Virus record (IMG/VR): IMGVR_UViG_3300037245_001139
Location: 1-45,612 of that record
DNA: 45,612 nucleotides
From: a virus
Reading direction: 5' to 3' (one strand)
Each line of letters begins with the position of its first letter. The first letter of the stretch is position 1. Both the position numbers and the translations under genes were made by a program. Under the pieces are notes generated by a model. The model was not told the origin of the DNA. It made no database searches and saw nothing but the letters and a program-made list of their open reading frames with translations. Positions 31,508 through 39,654 of the stretch are shown here, one piece after another.

Positions 31508-31616
31508 AGACCGATTCCCGTTGGATGTCCAAAAGATATTTGACTTAGAGGATGAGGTCATTGGTTTAGAAGAGGCGTTGTTACGCATTGAGAAGTTAAA
31601 GAAAGAGTTATTTTAA
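31332..31616 (+). CDS. Coiled-coil paralogue B, 94 aa
   Basis: The first 176 bases overlap the 200-residue gene in another frame. From residue 9 it aligns without gaps with paralogue A (KYSERL/KFSERV at the start; KLKKELF/LLKKLF at the end; the two helices and the PL/LP break match). The first Met is at 31332, but an internal Met (MKYSERL) matches the start region of paralogue A better. It ends in a strong terminator. Function unknown. Confidence 0.6.
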   Translation: MKMKEQAMKYSERLTKSKDQKKLENQSMCVKKAQHGLESTALGTEEKLIAAKEALELAKDRFPLDVQKIFDLEDEVIGLEEALLRIEKLKKELF

Positions 31617-31621
31617 AGAAG

Positions 31622-31645
31622 AGCGAGGGAGACCTCGCTTTTTTG
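31622..31645 (+). terminator. Rho-independent terminator
   Basis: Stem AGCGAGG/CCTCGCT with a GAGA loop followed by TTTTT. Begins 5 bases after the stop of coiled-coil paralogue B. One of the clearest terminators on the plus strand. Confidence 0.85.
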
Positions 31646-31662
31646 CGTTTAAAAAGAAATAT

Positions 31663-32076
31663 ATGATTATAAAGAACAGAGATGCTGACACCTTAGGTGA
31701 GGCATGTGGTTTAACAATTGAAGAGTTGAAGTTTGTTAATAACTTAGTGCACGATTACGCTGAAGCTTTATTAACACGTCTTAAAAAGCAGTTTAATGAC
31801 TTTAGTAAATCTGAACTTATTAAAGACAAAGACATTGCAGTTGATATAATATCAGATGCTACTGAGTTTGTCAGACCAACTAACACCATTGATGATATAG
31901 CTTTGATGGTTAAACAGATATGTGACTCTGAGATAGTATGTTATATGATAGCTGTTGAAATGAGTAACAATTTACATAATCAGATGTGTGACTTTATTAT
32001 GAAAATGACTATTAAACTTCTTGCAGATGATTTAGACACTGGTTTTGAAAGTTATATTGAAGGTTTAATGAATTAA
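31663..32076 (+). CDS. Unknown helical protein, 137 aa
   Basis: Mostly helical and acidic (GLTIEELKFVNNLVHDYAEALLTRLKKQFNDFSKSELIKDKD; then IDDIALMVKQICDSEIVCYMIAVEMSNNLHNQMCDFIMKM). No signal, membrane or metal motif. It follows a terminator and precedes the core replication genes. No family recognised. Confidence 0.45.
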   Translation: MIIKNRDADTLGEACGLTIEELKFVNNLVHDYAEALLTRLKKQFNDFSKSELIKDKDIAVDIISDATEFVRPTNTIDDIALMVKQICDSEIVCYMIAVEMSNNLHNQMCDFIMKMTIKLLADDLDTGFESYIEGLMN

Positions 32077-32096
32077 TACCTACTTGTCTTAGTCCT

Positions 32097-32573
32097 ATGG
32101 ATAAAGATAAAAGTGCTAGAATAATAGCGAGTAAAGCGGTAATAGAACGGGAGGGTTTTTACCGTGTTAAAGTTTCAAGTACTTGCAATTACAGTAAAGT
32201 AAGAGCAGGAGGGGCTAAGCAAATAGGTATAGTTAATTTTGCAGCTAGAAGCATATTCCAAGATAAAGAAATGAATTCTTTATATAGACAAGGTATGTAT
32301 GCAGAAGCTTCATATGTAGGTTTATCAGCAAGTATATTAGAACATCAATTCTTTCCTACGGCTGGAACAATGGTTGATATAACCGTTGAATTAATAACTA
32401 CTAAGAATAAAGTAACAGGTTTGTTTGTAACAGGTATAACTAAAGCTATTCCTACAATTCCTAAGAAACGAAGTTTGGTAGATTATTTATTTGATACAGA
32501 GTTATACGACAAAGGAGTTGATGTTTTAGAAGTTTTAGAAATAAAAGAAGTTACTGATGAGACTAGTGTATGA
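32097..32573 (+). CDS. Unknown protein before DNA polymerase, 158 aa
   Basis: Beta-rich, with MDKDKSARIIASKAVIEREGFYRVKVSSTCNYSKVRAGGAKQ at the start and MVDITVELITTKNKVTGLFVTGITKAIPTIPKKRS near the end. The strand pattern could fit an OB-like domain, which would suit a replication accessory, but I see no specific match. The last 17 bases overlap the polymerase gene, which suggests translational coupling. Confidence 0.5.
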   Translation: MDKDKSARIIASKAVIEREGFYRVKVSSTCNYSKVRAGGAKQIGIVNFAARSIFQDKEMNSLYRQGMYAEASYVGLSASILEHQFFPTAGTMVDITVELITTKNKVTGLFVTGITKAIPTIPKKRSLVDYLFDTELYDKGVDVLEVLEIKEVTDETSV

Positions 32574-34356
32574 TATTGAAATATATAAGAATTATTTTTG
32601 TGTTGGTTTTCAAGAGTTTAAAGGAAATGGTTCTTGGCAATTTGAAATAAGTCATAGAAAGAATGATTATATAGAGATGATTCGTTTTATAAGAAAGGCT
32701 ACTTATTTAATAGGTTATAACAATTCTTACTATGATGATGTTGTCATTATGGAATTGTTGAAATCACCTTTAAATAATAGTGATTTATATGAGCTTTCTC
32801 AAAATATCATAAACGGAGTGGTAAACGGTTATGTAAAAACTCCGTTTAGAAGCATTGATCTCATGACTCTTCATGCAAGCACTATGGGTAGAATAAGTCT
32901 TAAAGAAATGGAAGTACTTATGTGTTGGCATAAAGTACAAGATTTACCTTACCCGTTTGATGAAGATTTAACTGAAATAGCAATGGATGAAGTGGCAATC
33001 TATAACTTTAATGATATAGGTGCCACTAATCAACTTGCTGTTTTAAAGGGGAATGATATTGATTTAAGGTTAGGTATTGAAAAGAAATTTCAATTATCTT
33101 GTTTAAGCAAAGACTCTGTTAATACAGGAGTTAGCTTGTTTGCTAAGATGTATGCTGAGAAAGTTGGAGGTCGTGAGTTTATGAATAAAAGAACATTTAG
33201 ACCTTCAATTAACTTAGGAGAATGTATACTTGACAATGTAGTATTTAAGAGTGATGAGTTTAATAACTTGCTGAATACCCTTAAAAGTAAAACTATAACT
33301 GAGACCAAAGGTTCATTAAAGCACAGTGTTATATATGGTGGAGTTAAACATGTATATGGTACTGGTGGTATTCACAGTAAAGATCGACCTGGTAAAGTTA
33401 AACCTAAACCTGATTGGGTATACATGGATGCTGACGTTAGTTCGCTTTATCCAAGTTTATGGATTCAGTATGGTTGGTGTCCTGCTCATCTTAATTCTAA
33501 TGTGTTTTTACCTTTATATAAACAGATTAGAGATGATAGGGTTAATAAGTTTAAACCTTTAGCTAAGAAAGATAAGGAGATGGCATTGATGTCTGATACT
33601 TACAAGCTTATGTTAAATGGTTCTTATGGAAAACTAATTAGTGAATACAGTTGGTTGTATGATCCTATGGTTGCTATGTGTATCACTTTAAATGGACAGT
33701 TGTTTTTATCTATGTTAAGCGAACGATTGACTGACGCTGGTTTTAAAGTTGATTCATTGAATACTGATGGGATAACATGTATGATACCTAAAGATGAATT
33801 AGACGAGTATTATGCAATATGTGCTCAATGGGAGAAAGAAACTCTTCTTGAATTAGAATACACTGAGTACGAACGTGTTATAAGACGTGATGTAAATTCA
33901 TACTTAGCTGTATATAAAGGAGGAGGAGTAAAAGAAAAAGGTTTCTTTATAAGAGACATCTTTCTAGAAAAAGGGTATGATAAACCTATAGTTAAGAAAG
34001 CTCTTTATGAGTATTTCATAAATGGTTCTAATATTAGAGAGTTTATAACAAACCATGAAAACATACATGACTTTTGCATGATGCAAAAAATGGGTGGTAA
34101 GTTTAAAGCTTTTTGGATGGATAAATATCAACAAAAAACTAATCGATTTTACGCATGTAAAAAAGGTGGTTATTTTTATAAGATAAACACTGAAACTGGT
34201 AAGAGAGGTCACATTCTCAAAGATTCAGGTGTTATGCTTATGAATGATTATGTTGAATGTCCTATATTAGAACGTGATATTGATTATGAGTACTACATAA
34301 GAGAAACTATGAAGATTGTCAGATTAATAGAACCTGAACAATTAAGTTTATTTTAA
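32557..34356 (+). CDS. Family B DNA polymerase, 599 aa
   Basis: The N-terminal 3'-5' exonuclease is present: ExoI DIE (residues 6-8), ExoII GYNNSYYD (53-60) and ExoIII YNFND (149-153). A YGTGG-type site at about 267 links the domains. The polymerase palm has motif A DADVSSLYPS (291-300), motif B K-LMLNGSYG (350-358) and motif C NTDG (402-405), where the usual first Asp of DTD is Asn. At 599 residues it is short for family B, as often in phages. It copies the phage genome with proofreading. The neighbours are helicase, primase and SSB-like genes. Confidence 0.88.
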   Translation: MRLVYDIEIYKNYFCVGFQEFKGNGSWQFEISHRKNDYIEMIRFIRKATYLIGYNNSYYDDVVIMELLKSPLNNSDLYELSQNIINGVVNGYVKTPFRSIDLMTLHASTMGRISLKEMEVLMCWHKVQDLPYPFDEDLTEIAMDEVAIYNFNDIGATNQLAVLKGNDIDLRLGIEKKFQLSCLSKDSVNTGVSLFAKMYAEKVGGREFMNKRTFRPSINLGECILDNVVFKSDEFNNLLNTLKSKTITETKGSLKHSVIYGGVKHVYGTGGIHSKDRPGKVKPKPDWVYMDADVSSLYPSLWIQYGWCPAHLNSNVFLPLYKQIRDDRVNKFKPLAKKDKEMALMSDTYKLMLNGSYGKLISEYSWLYDPMVAMCITLNGQLFLSMLSERLTDAGFKVDSLNTDGITCMIPKDELDEYYAICAQWEKETLLELEYTEYERVIRRDVNSYLAVYKGGGVKEKGFFIRDIFLEKGYDKPIVKKALYEYFINGSNIREFITNHENIHDFCMMQKMGGKFKAFWMDKYQQKTNRFYACKKGGYFYKINTETGKRGHILKDSGVMLMNDYVECPILERDIDYEYYIRETMKIVRLIEPEQLSLF

Positions 34357-34357
34357 T

Positions 34358-34663
34358 ATGGTAGAAAAGTATGGAACTTCTAAAGGAACTCGAATAAAAA
34401 TAGATAAAAAACATGTTAAGAGTATTATTCCTTATTTGAAACAAAGGTATCTTTTAAAAAAACTTAGAAATATATCAAATCCTTTCTTAAAAGAAGAGCT
34501 GATTAGTTTTGTATTAGACTTACCAGAATCTGAATTTAATAACGTATATGATAATGTTAAAGAAAAAGGTTTAACCAAAGGCTTAGAGGGAACTGTTTCT
34601 TTAAGTCTTTTAAAACAATTAAAAGATGACTACATTACTAGGAATACCGAAGGAGAAGATTGA
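34358..34663 (+). CDS. Unknown small basic protein, 101 aa
   Basis: Starts 1 base after the polymerase stop. It is helical and basic (VEKYGTSKGTRIKIDKKHVKSIIPYLKQRYLLKKLRNIS), with an acidic end (ITRNTEGED) that overlaps the helicase start by 38 bases. Because it lies between polymerase and helicase, it may be a replication accessory. No family recognised. Confidence 0.5.
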   Translation: MVEKYGTSKGTRIKIDKKHVKSIIPYLKQRYLLKKLRNISNPFLKEELISFVLDLPESEFNNVYDNVKEKGLTKGLEGTVSLSLLKQLKDDYITRNTEGED

Positions 34664-36056
34664 TAAAAGTAAGTATATCAAACAGTTAAGAAGTGTTGTA
34701 ACTTGGATTAAAAACAATGGTCGTGGTACAATGGAGTGTGCTACAGGTTTTGGTAAAAGTATTATAGCATGTCTTGCTATAAAGAAGATGATTAAGAAGA
34801 ATATTAATAGACGCTTTATAGTAGTTGTTCCAACTCGTCCTTTAAAAGAGCAGTGGGAGTCTGTTTTAACAAACTTTGGCTTAATTAACTATGGTAAAGT
34901 TTATGTTATTAATACAATCGCTTTAAAAGTAGACGTCTATAAGACTGATTTGTTAATTATTGACGAGATGCATTTAATGGCTGCTCAGCAGTTTAGTAAT
35001 GTATTTAAGAGAGTTAACTATAATTGGATTATGGGTTTAACTGCTACTTTAAAGAGACTTGATGGTCGTGAAAATATATTGAACTATTATGCACCTGTAG
35101 TTGTTACCATTGGCCAAAAAGAAGCAATTTCTAATGGTTGGATTAATGATTTTGTTGAAATCAATGTTCCTGTTTACTTATCAAGAGATGAGACACAACA
35201 ACTAACAAACCTCTCTAAACAAATTAGGTCATATACAGCTAAGTTTGGTGATTTCGATACTATGAGATCGTGTATGAATTTGGAAAGCGCACGTGAACAT
35301 GCTCGTTTGTTCTATCCCGAAGCCGAGTTAAACTCTAAAACAACAGACATTATACGAGATGCCGTACAAGGTCAAAGATGTGTTAAACTTCGCCAAGAGA
35401 TATTATACAACAATGAGTGTAAGGTAGCTGCGACAGTTGAATTAATTAACCAATTCAACCTCAAGACTATCACGTTTTCCCAATCAACTAAGTTTGTAGA
35501 TAGAGTACATGAATCAGTTCCATCAGTGGCTTATCATAGTTATTTAGAGCCAGAAGAGCGTGTATTTGAAAAGAAACGTTTATACAAAACTTTAAGTGGT
35601 GCTGAACGAGCAGTTAGAGCGGATCCTTCTAAGAAATATAGAACTGTTGAAAATGGTTTTGAAGTGTATTGGAATATTCTTAAGAAAGTTGGTACTGCCA
35701 CTTTAAAGAAAGAAGCTTTGTCCCTCTTTGAGTCTAATGCTGTAAAAACTATTTGTACAGCTAAGGCTTTAGACCAAGGGTTTGATGTACCAGATATTAT
35801 ATTTGGTATAGATGCAAGTCGTACAAGTAATCCTACTCAACATACTCAGCGTACTGGTCGAATAGCTAGGAATTACACATTTTCTGATGGAAGTAGTAAA
35901 CGAGGTTTGTTTGTAAATCTGTATGTACCTAATACACAAGATGAGAAATGGTTAACGAATTGCCAGTCATCAGCTATTTGGGCAGATGATTTAGAAGATG
36001 CAATTGAGATAATCAAGGGGTTGTTTAAACACGACCACAATGTTATTCACAGTTGA
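34626..36056 (+). CDS. SF2 helicase / DEAD-like, 476 aa
   Basis: Motif I ATGFGKS (residues 39-45), motif II DEMH (113-116, a DExH-type box), motif III TAT (139-141) and motif VI QRTGRIAR (408-415) are all present. The plan matches UvsW/RecG-like or XPB-like SF2 helicases of phages. It probably remodels branched DNA or unwinds the origin, using ATP. A long insert (residues about 190-340) between the two RecA-like lobes contains an Arg/Glu-rich region. It overlaps the 196-residue gene by 17 bases. Confidence 0.85.
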   Translation: MTTLLGIPKEKIDKSKYIKQLRSVVTWIKNNGRGTMECATGFGKSIIACLAIKKMIKKNINRRFIVVVPTRPLKEQWESVLTNFGLINYGKVYVINTIALKVDVYKTDLLIIDEMHLMAAQQFSNVFKRVNYNWIMGLTATLKRLDGRENILNYYAPVVVTIGQKEAISNGWINDFVEINVPVYLSRDETQQLTNLSKQIRSYTAKFGDFDTMRSCMNLESAREHARLFYPEAELNSKTTDIIRDAVQGQRCVKLRQEILYNNECKVAATVELINQFNLKTITFSQSTKFVDRVHESVPSVAYHSYLEPEERVFEKKRLYKTLSGAERAVRADPSKKYRTVENGFEVYWNILKKVGTATLKKEALSLFESNAVKTICTAKALDQGFDVPDIIFGIDASRTSNPTQHTQRTGRIARNYTFSDGSSKRGLFVNLYVPNTQDEKWLTNCQSSAIWADDLEDAIEIIKGLFKHDHNVIHS

Positions 36057-36630
36057 AGATGATTTACGTTTATTAAAAGAGTTAAAGTTAACAGCAAATC
36101 AGTTATTGTTTGTAAAAATGTTAGCACCTGATCCTACTTTTGATGGAGCAGATTGGAAGAAGCAGTCCTACAAAATGGCCTTAGAGTTTCAAAACACTAC
36201 AAAAGGTTTGACTCCTAATGAGCTTGCTGACTTAATAGCTCGTGATGTTATCATAGATTTAAACGACAATGGCAAGTCTTTCTATGATTATTACGAGTTA
36301 AGTCCCAAGTTCCTTAGGTATTTTAGCCTTAAGGTTTATCCTATGCCAACTCAACTAATGGATGCTTATCCAACTCGTTTCAAAGGTAGTGACGGTAGAT
36401 TTTTCTTAGGTATTACAGCGTCTGCTGAAGAGATAGCTAAGGATTATCTTCGTTTTATAAATAATGACGTTGAAGAGCACGGACGTGTTCTTGATGACAT
36501 AGCCTGGGGTATTAAGAATGATGCTATTAAACTAGGTTTAAAGAAGTTTGTTCTTACAAAGTACTGGCTTGTTATACGTGAAGTACGACTTAAGAAACAA
36601 AACATATCTAACGATGTCAAAATCATTTAA
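36040..36630 (+). CDS. Unknown conserved-position replication protein, 196 aa
   Basis: Helical N-terminal part (LLKELKLTANQLLFVKMLAPDP), then LTPNELADLIARDVIIDLND and a Tyr/Phe-rich middle (SFYDYYELSPKFLRYFSLKVYPMP), ending with a basic helix (KLGLKKFVLTKYWLVIREVRLKKQ). It lies directly before the DnaB-like helicase and overlaps it, so it could be a helicase loader or partner. I do not recognise the family. Confidence 0.45.
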   Translation: MLFTVEDDLRLLKELKLTANQLLFVKMLAPDPTFDGADWKKQSYKMALEFQNTTKGLTPNELADLIARDVIIDLNDNGKSFYDYYELSPKFLRYFSLKVYPMPTQLMDAYPTRFKGSDGRFFLGITASAEEIAKDYLRFINNDVEEHGRVLDDIAWGIKNDAIKLGLKKFVLTKYWLVIREVRLKKQNISNDVKII

Positions 36631-37669
36631 AATAATGAATAAGTTGAGCTCAACAGAAGTTGTGGCTCAAAACAAAGAGTATGTAGAAGCAAGAAGAAAA
36701 GGTTTAATAACTTCAATACGTACTAAGTTTCCTAAATTAAACAAAAACTTAATGGGAGGTATCGAAAACGATACTATTACTACTATCAGTGCTCTTTCGG
36801 GCGCTGGTAAAAGTACCATTAGTAAATGTTTTAGAGATTCTTTTGTTACGTTTAACAAAAAGATGAAGTTTAAGCAGTATGTGTTTAATTTTGAGATGAT
36901 TAGTCATCAACAAATTGGACGTAGTATAGTAACTGAATCTCGGGTAGGTTTGAAAGATTTGTATTCAGTTGAGGAACCACTTACTGATGAGCAATATAAA
37001 ATGCTTGAATCTTATTGGGATACTTTAGCTTCTCGTGATATTGACTTTATTGATGTTCCAGATACTCCAGATAACATTGTAAACTCTATTGTACACTACT
37101 GGGAGAAGGAGTGTAAAATAAATGATAAAACTATTGTTTATGAAATAGATCATGCTTTACTTTGTAAAGGAAAGGAAGGACAGAAAGAGAAAGATAGAAT
37201 TGACGACCTTATGTATGGCTTGGTTGATGCTAAGAAATACATACAATCAAAAGGTGGTCATTCTGTAGGATTGGTACTAAGTCAAATGAATCGAGATATA
37301 AGACAAGTCGAACGAATAAGAAACAATGAATCACACAGACCTGACACAAGTTGCCTTTTTGGGGCTAGCAGCATTGAACAATGCAGCGACTATATTATTT
37401 TTTCACACATACCTGCGAAACTTGGCATCCAAAGTTATACGCCTAATCAATTACCTACTAAAATTCAAGTTGGAGAAGACTTAATTCAGATGGTTTATTT
37501 CGAGTTAGTTAAGAATCGTTCGGGAGTGGCCGATCTTACTATACCTATGTGGAATAAACTAGCTTATTTTGACTTTGATGAAATGGAGTATGCTATTTTT
37601 AATGAGTTACATTCGTCTTTTAAGGATACGGGAGCTATTCCTGTAGTAAGTGCTCAATTGAAGCTTTAG
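36614..37669 (+). CDS. DnaB-like replicative helicase, 351 aa
   Basis: Start set to ATG 36614; the longer form from TTG 36548 would overlap the upstream gene by 83 bases. The RecA-type core shows Walker A SGAGKST (residues 62-68), FNFEM (91-95; DnaB has SLEM), Walker B-like IVYEIDH (174-180), SQMNRDIR (223-230) and GASSIEQCSDYIIF (DnaB: GSIEQDAD). The protein lacks the DnaB N-terminal domain, as in many phage helicases. It unwinds DNA at the fork, probably with the downstream primase. It ends with TAG and is followed by a hairpin. Confidence 0.85.
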   Translation: MSKSFKIMNKLSSTEVVAQNKEYVEARRKGLITSIRTKFPKLNKNLMGGIENDTITTISALSGAGKSTISKCFRDSFVTFNKKMKFKQYVFNFEMISHQQIGRSIVTESRVGLKDLYSVEEPLTDEQYKMLESYWDTLASRDIDFIDVPDTPDNIVNSIVHYWEKECKINDKTIVYEIDHALLCKGKEGQKEKDRIDDLMYGLVDAKKYIQSKGGHSVGLVLSQMNRDIRQVERIRNNESHRPDTSCLFGASSIEQCSDYIIFSHIPAKLGIQSYTPNQLPTKIQVGEDLIQMVYFELVKNRSGVADLTIPMWNKLAYFDFDEMEYAIFNELHSSFKDTGAIPVVSAQLKL

Positions 37670-37671
37670 TA

Positions 37672-37695
37672 TTGCCCGAGGTTCGCCTCAGGTAA
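37672..37695 (+). promoter_or_regulatory. Intergenic hairpin after helicase
   Basis: GAGG/CCTC with a TTCG tetraloop, extended past one mismatch by TTGCC/GGTAA. No T run follows, so it may be a processing or stability element rather than a terminator. Confidence 0.6.
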
Positions 37696-37714
37696 TAAAT
37701 TAAAATAGACGATT

Positions 37715-38395
37715 ATGGCAGAATTAGTAGCAGTAGTAGGAAGAAGTAGCACAGGTAAAACACGAAGTGTTATTGGGTTAGATAGCTCAGAAACTCTTAT
37801 TGTATCAGTTAGTGGTAAAGCAATTCCTATGAAAGGGTTTAAGAAACTTTACACACCTCTTAGTGCAGATGGTTCAACAGGAAACTATATTAAAACTAGT
37901 GATTCTAATAAGCTTCAACAGTTATTAAGTTTAGTAGATAAGAAAAGACATGACATTAAAGTAGTTGTGTTTGATGATTATCAATATCTTATGGCTTTTG
38001 AGTTCTTTCAAAGAGCTGATGAAACAGGTTTTAGTAAGTTTGCTACCATTGGTAAGAATGGTGCAGCACCTTTAATCAAAGCAACAACATTACGTGAAGA
38101 CTTGATTATTTATGTGTTAAACCACGAAGAAGAGGTTAGTGAAAACTTTAAACCACTTCGTCAAATTAAAACTATTGGTAAGATGGTGTCAGAAAAGCTT
38201 ACTATGGAAGGTTTATTTACTGTAGTGTTATTTAGTGAAATCAGAGTCATCGAAGATGAGCGTACTTATGGTTTTGTAACTAACAGTGATGGAACAACTA
38301 CAGCTAAGTCTCCTGAAGGTATGTTTGATGCAGATTTCATAGAGAATGACTTAGGAAAGGTTACAACTGCAATTAGAGAGTATTATGGAGAGTAA
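37715..38395 (+). CDS. RecA-fold ATPase, Sak4-like, 226 aa
   Basis: Walker A GRSSTGKT (residues 9-16), Walker B VVVFDD (83-88) and a following FFQRADETGFSKFATIGKN. Size and order match the short RecA-like Sak4 annealing ATPases of phages, which help single-strand annealing or recombination. AAA-type loader activity is an alternative. It lies between the replicative helicase and SSB-like gene. Confidence 0.65.
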   Translation: MAELVAVVGRSSTGKTRSVIGLDSSETLIVSVSGKAIPMKGFKKLYTPLSADGSTGNYIKTSDSNKLQQLLSLVDKKRHDIKVVVFDDYQYLMAFEFFQRADETGFSKFATIGKNGAAPLIKATTLREDLIIYVLNHEEEVSENFKPLRQIKTIGKMVSEKLTMEGLFTVVLFSEIRVIEDERTYGFVTNSDGTTTAKSPEGMFDADFIENDLGKVTTAIREYYGE

Positions 38396-38410
38396 GGGGT
38401 TTCCCCTTAC
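38392..38410 (+). promoter_or_regulatory. Hairpin at the ATPase gene end
   Basis: A perfect 8-bp stem GTAAGGGG/CCCCTTAC with a 3-base loop that includes the stop codon. No T run follows. It resembles the hairpin after the helicase in position. Confidence 0.7.
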
Positions 38411-38458
38411 TAACCAACTAAAATTATTTATTAACAACAACATTTTAAAAAGAAAGAC

Positions 38459-38983
38459 ATGTTTAATTTCGAGACAGCAGAAAACTTAACAAACAAAAAA
38501 GGATTACAGTTAGCAGAGTTAAAAGTATTCGCAGGAAACAAGATTCGTTTAAGCGAAGATGCTTTAACTAAGTTAGCGTATGATGACAACAGTCGTATTC
38601 ACATTTTACAAGATATGAGTGGAGCTTTAGCTATTGGTACTGTACCAAGTATTATTGATGGAGAACCTAATAAAGAAGGTCGTCCTCTTAACTCATCTCG
38701 TGAATTTAGTCATCAATTAATTGCCCATAAGTTGGGCGGTGCTTGTTCTGAGTGGAAGCTTACTGGAGAAGCAATAACAAATCCTAATACAAATCGTGTT
38801 TGGTTTGTTTTATCTGAAACTCTTAATGGTGCGTCTGAACGTGCTCGTATTGAAGAGTTAAAGCAAAAGACTGACGTTAAAGATGTAGATAATTCTACTG
38901 AAACTATTTACGATACAGTAGAAAATGTTCAACCTCCTCATTACGAAACTGAAAGTGAGTCTGGAGTTAGTTTTAATTCATAG
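38459..38983 (+). CDS. Unknown protein of replication block, 174 aa
   Basis: MFNFETAENLTNKKGLQLAELKVFAGNKIRLSEDALTKLAYDD at the start, then RIHILQDMSGALAIGTVPSIIDG and an acidic tail (KQKTDVKDVDNSTETIYDTVENVQPPHYETESESG). The acidic, disordered C-terminus could bind partner proteins, as in DNA-binding phage proteins. No family recognised. It is flanked by hairpins, so its transcript may be separated. Confidence 0.5.
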   Translation: MFNFETAENLTNKKGLQLAELKVFAGNKIRLSEDALTKLAYDDNSRIHILQDMSGALAIGTVPSIIDGEPNKEGRPLNSSREFSHQLIAHKLGGACSEWKLTGEAITNPNTNRVWFVLSETLNGASERARIEELKQKTDVKDVDNSTETIYDTVENVQPPHYETESESGVSFNS

Positions 38984-38990
38984 TTAGAGT

Positions 38991-39013
38991 GGTGGGCTTA
39001 ACCCACCTTTTTA
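38991..39013 (+). terminator. Rho-independent terminator
   Basis: Perfect 6-bp stem GGTGGG/CCCACC with a 5-base loop, followed by TTTTTAT. It lies 7 bases after the stop of the 174-residue gene and 47 bases before the SSB-like gene. Confidence 0.85.
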
Positions 39014-39060
39014 TATATTTAATTTATTTAACAAACAAAACAAAAAAAAAGTAAAAAGTC

Positions 39061-39654
39061 ATGGTAGGATTTAACGATGTAGCAAGCGAAAAAGGTAGTT
39101 CTTTATTAAAGCCAGGTATTGTATCTGTAAAATTATCTAAGTTAGAAATCACAGAAGGTGGTGATTTAGATGTAACATTTGTCGGAACTGAAGAAGGAAA
39201 TGTAGGTTCATTTAAACCAAGATTTTGGTTAAACAATCAAGATACATCTAATGCTAAGTATAACGAAACTAAAGCAAAGCGTGCTATGGCTCAGTTAAAG
39301 CAAATTTTAGAAGCTTATATTAAGCCTGAAGAAATTGCAGCAATGAAAGCTAATAATCATGCTGAATTATTTGGTCAAGTTGCAGCTAATTTATCTTCTT
39401 GTATTGGAGGAGCCGCTCAAATGAAAGTTGTTTATAAGAAAGGTAGTGATTCATTATGTGAATTACCGTTCTTTGGTGAGTTTATTAATACTGAGTTAAA
39501 GAAACGTTCTTTAAGTATTAGTGACAAGTTGGATAAAGAAGGTATTCCTTACGATAGAGTTAAAAGTATGAGTAACTATGGTGTAGTTGCTGATGCAGGA
39601 GCTCCTTCGTTTAGTAATGGATTTGGTGAAGAAGAAGTACCTTTCGGATCTTAA
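39061..39654 (+). CDS. SSB-like protein, 197 aa
   Basis: The chain is beta-rich in the first two thirds (SVKLSKLEITEGGDLDVTFVGTEEGN; QMKVVYKKGSDSLCELPFFGEF), fitting an OB-type ssDNA binder. It ends in GFGEEEVPFGS (residues 187-197), which resembles the acidic DDDIPF tail that SSB uses to recruit partners. It lies directly before the primase gene, with which it shares one base, and after the Sak4-like gene. An SSB role is likely by ending and context, but no specific SSB match is claimed. Confidence 0.6.
   Translation: MVGFNDVASEKGSSLLKPGIVSVKLSKLEITEGGDLDVTFVGTEEGNVGSFKPRFWLNNQDTSNAKYNETKAKRAMAQLKQILEAYIKPEEIAAMKANNHAELFGQVAANLSSCIGGAAQMKVVYKKGSDSLCELPFFGEFINTELKKRSLSISDKLDKEGIPYDRVKSMSNYGVVADAGAPSFSNGFGEEEVPFGS

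Noticed and set aside
36548-36613. Longer DnaB-like helicase from TTG 36548
   Set aside because: The extension lies wholly inside the upstream gene in another frame and does not resemble helicase sequence.
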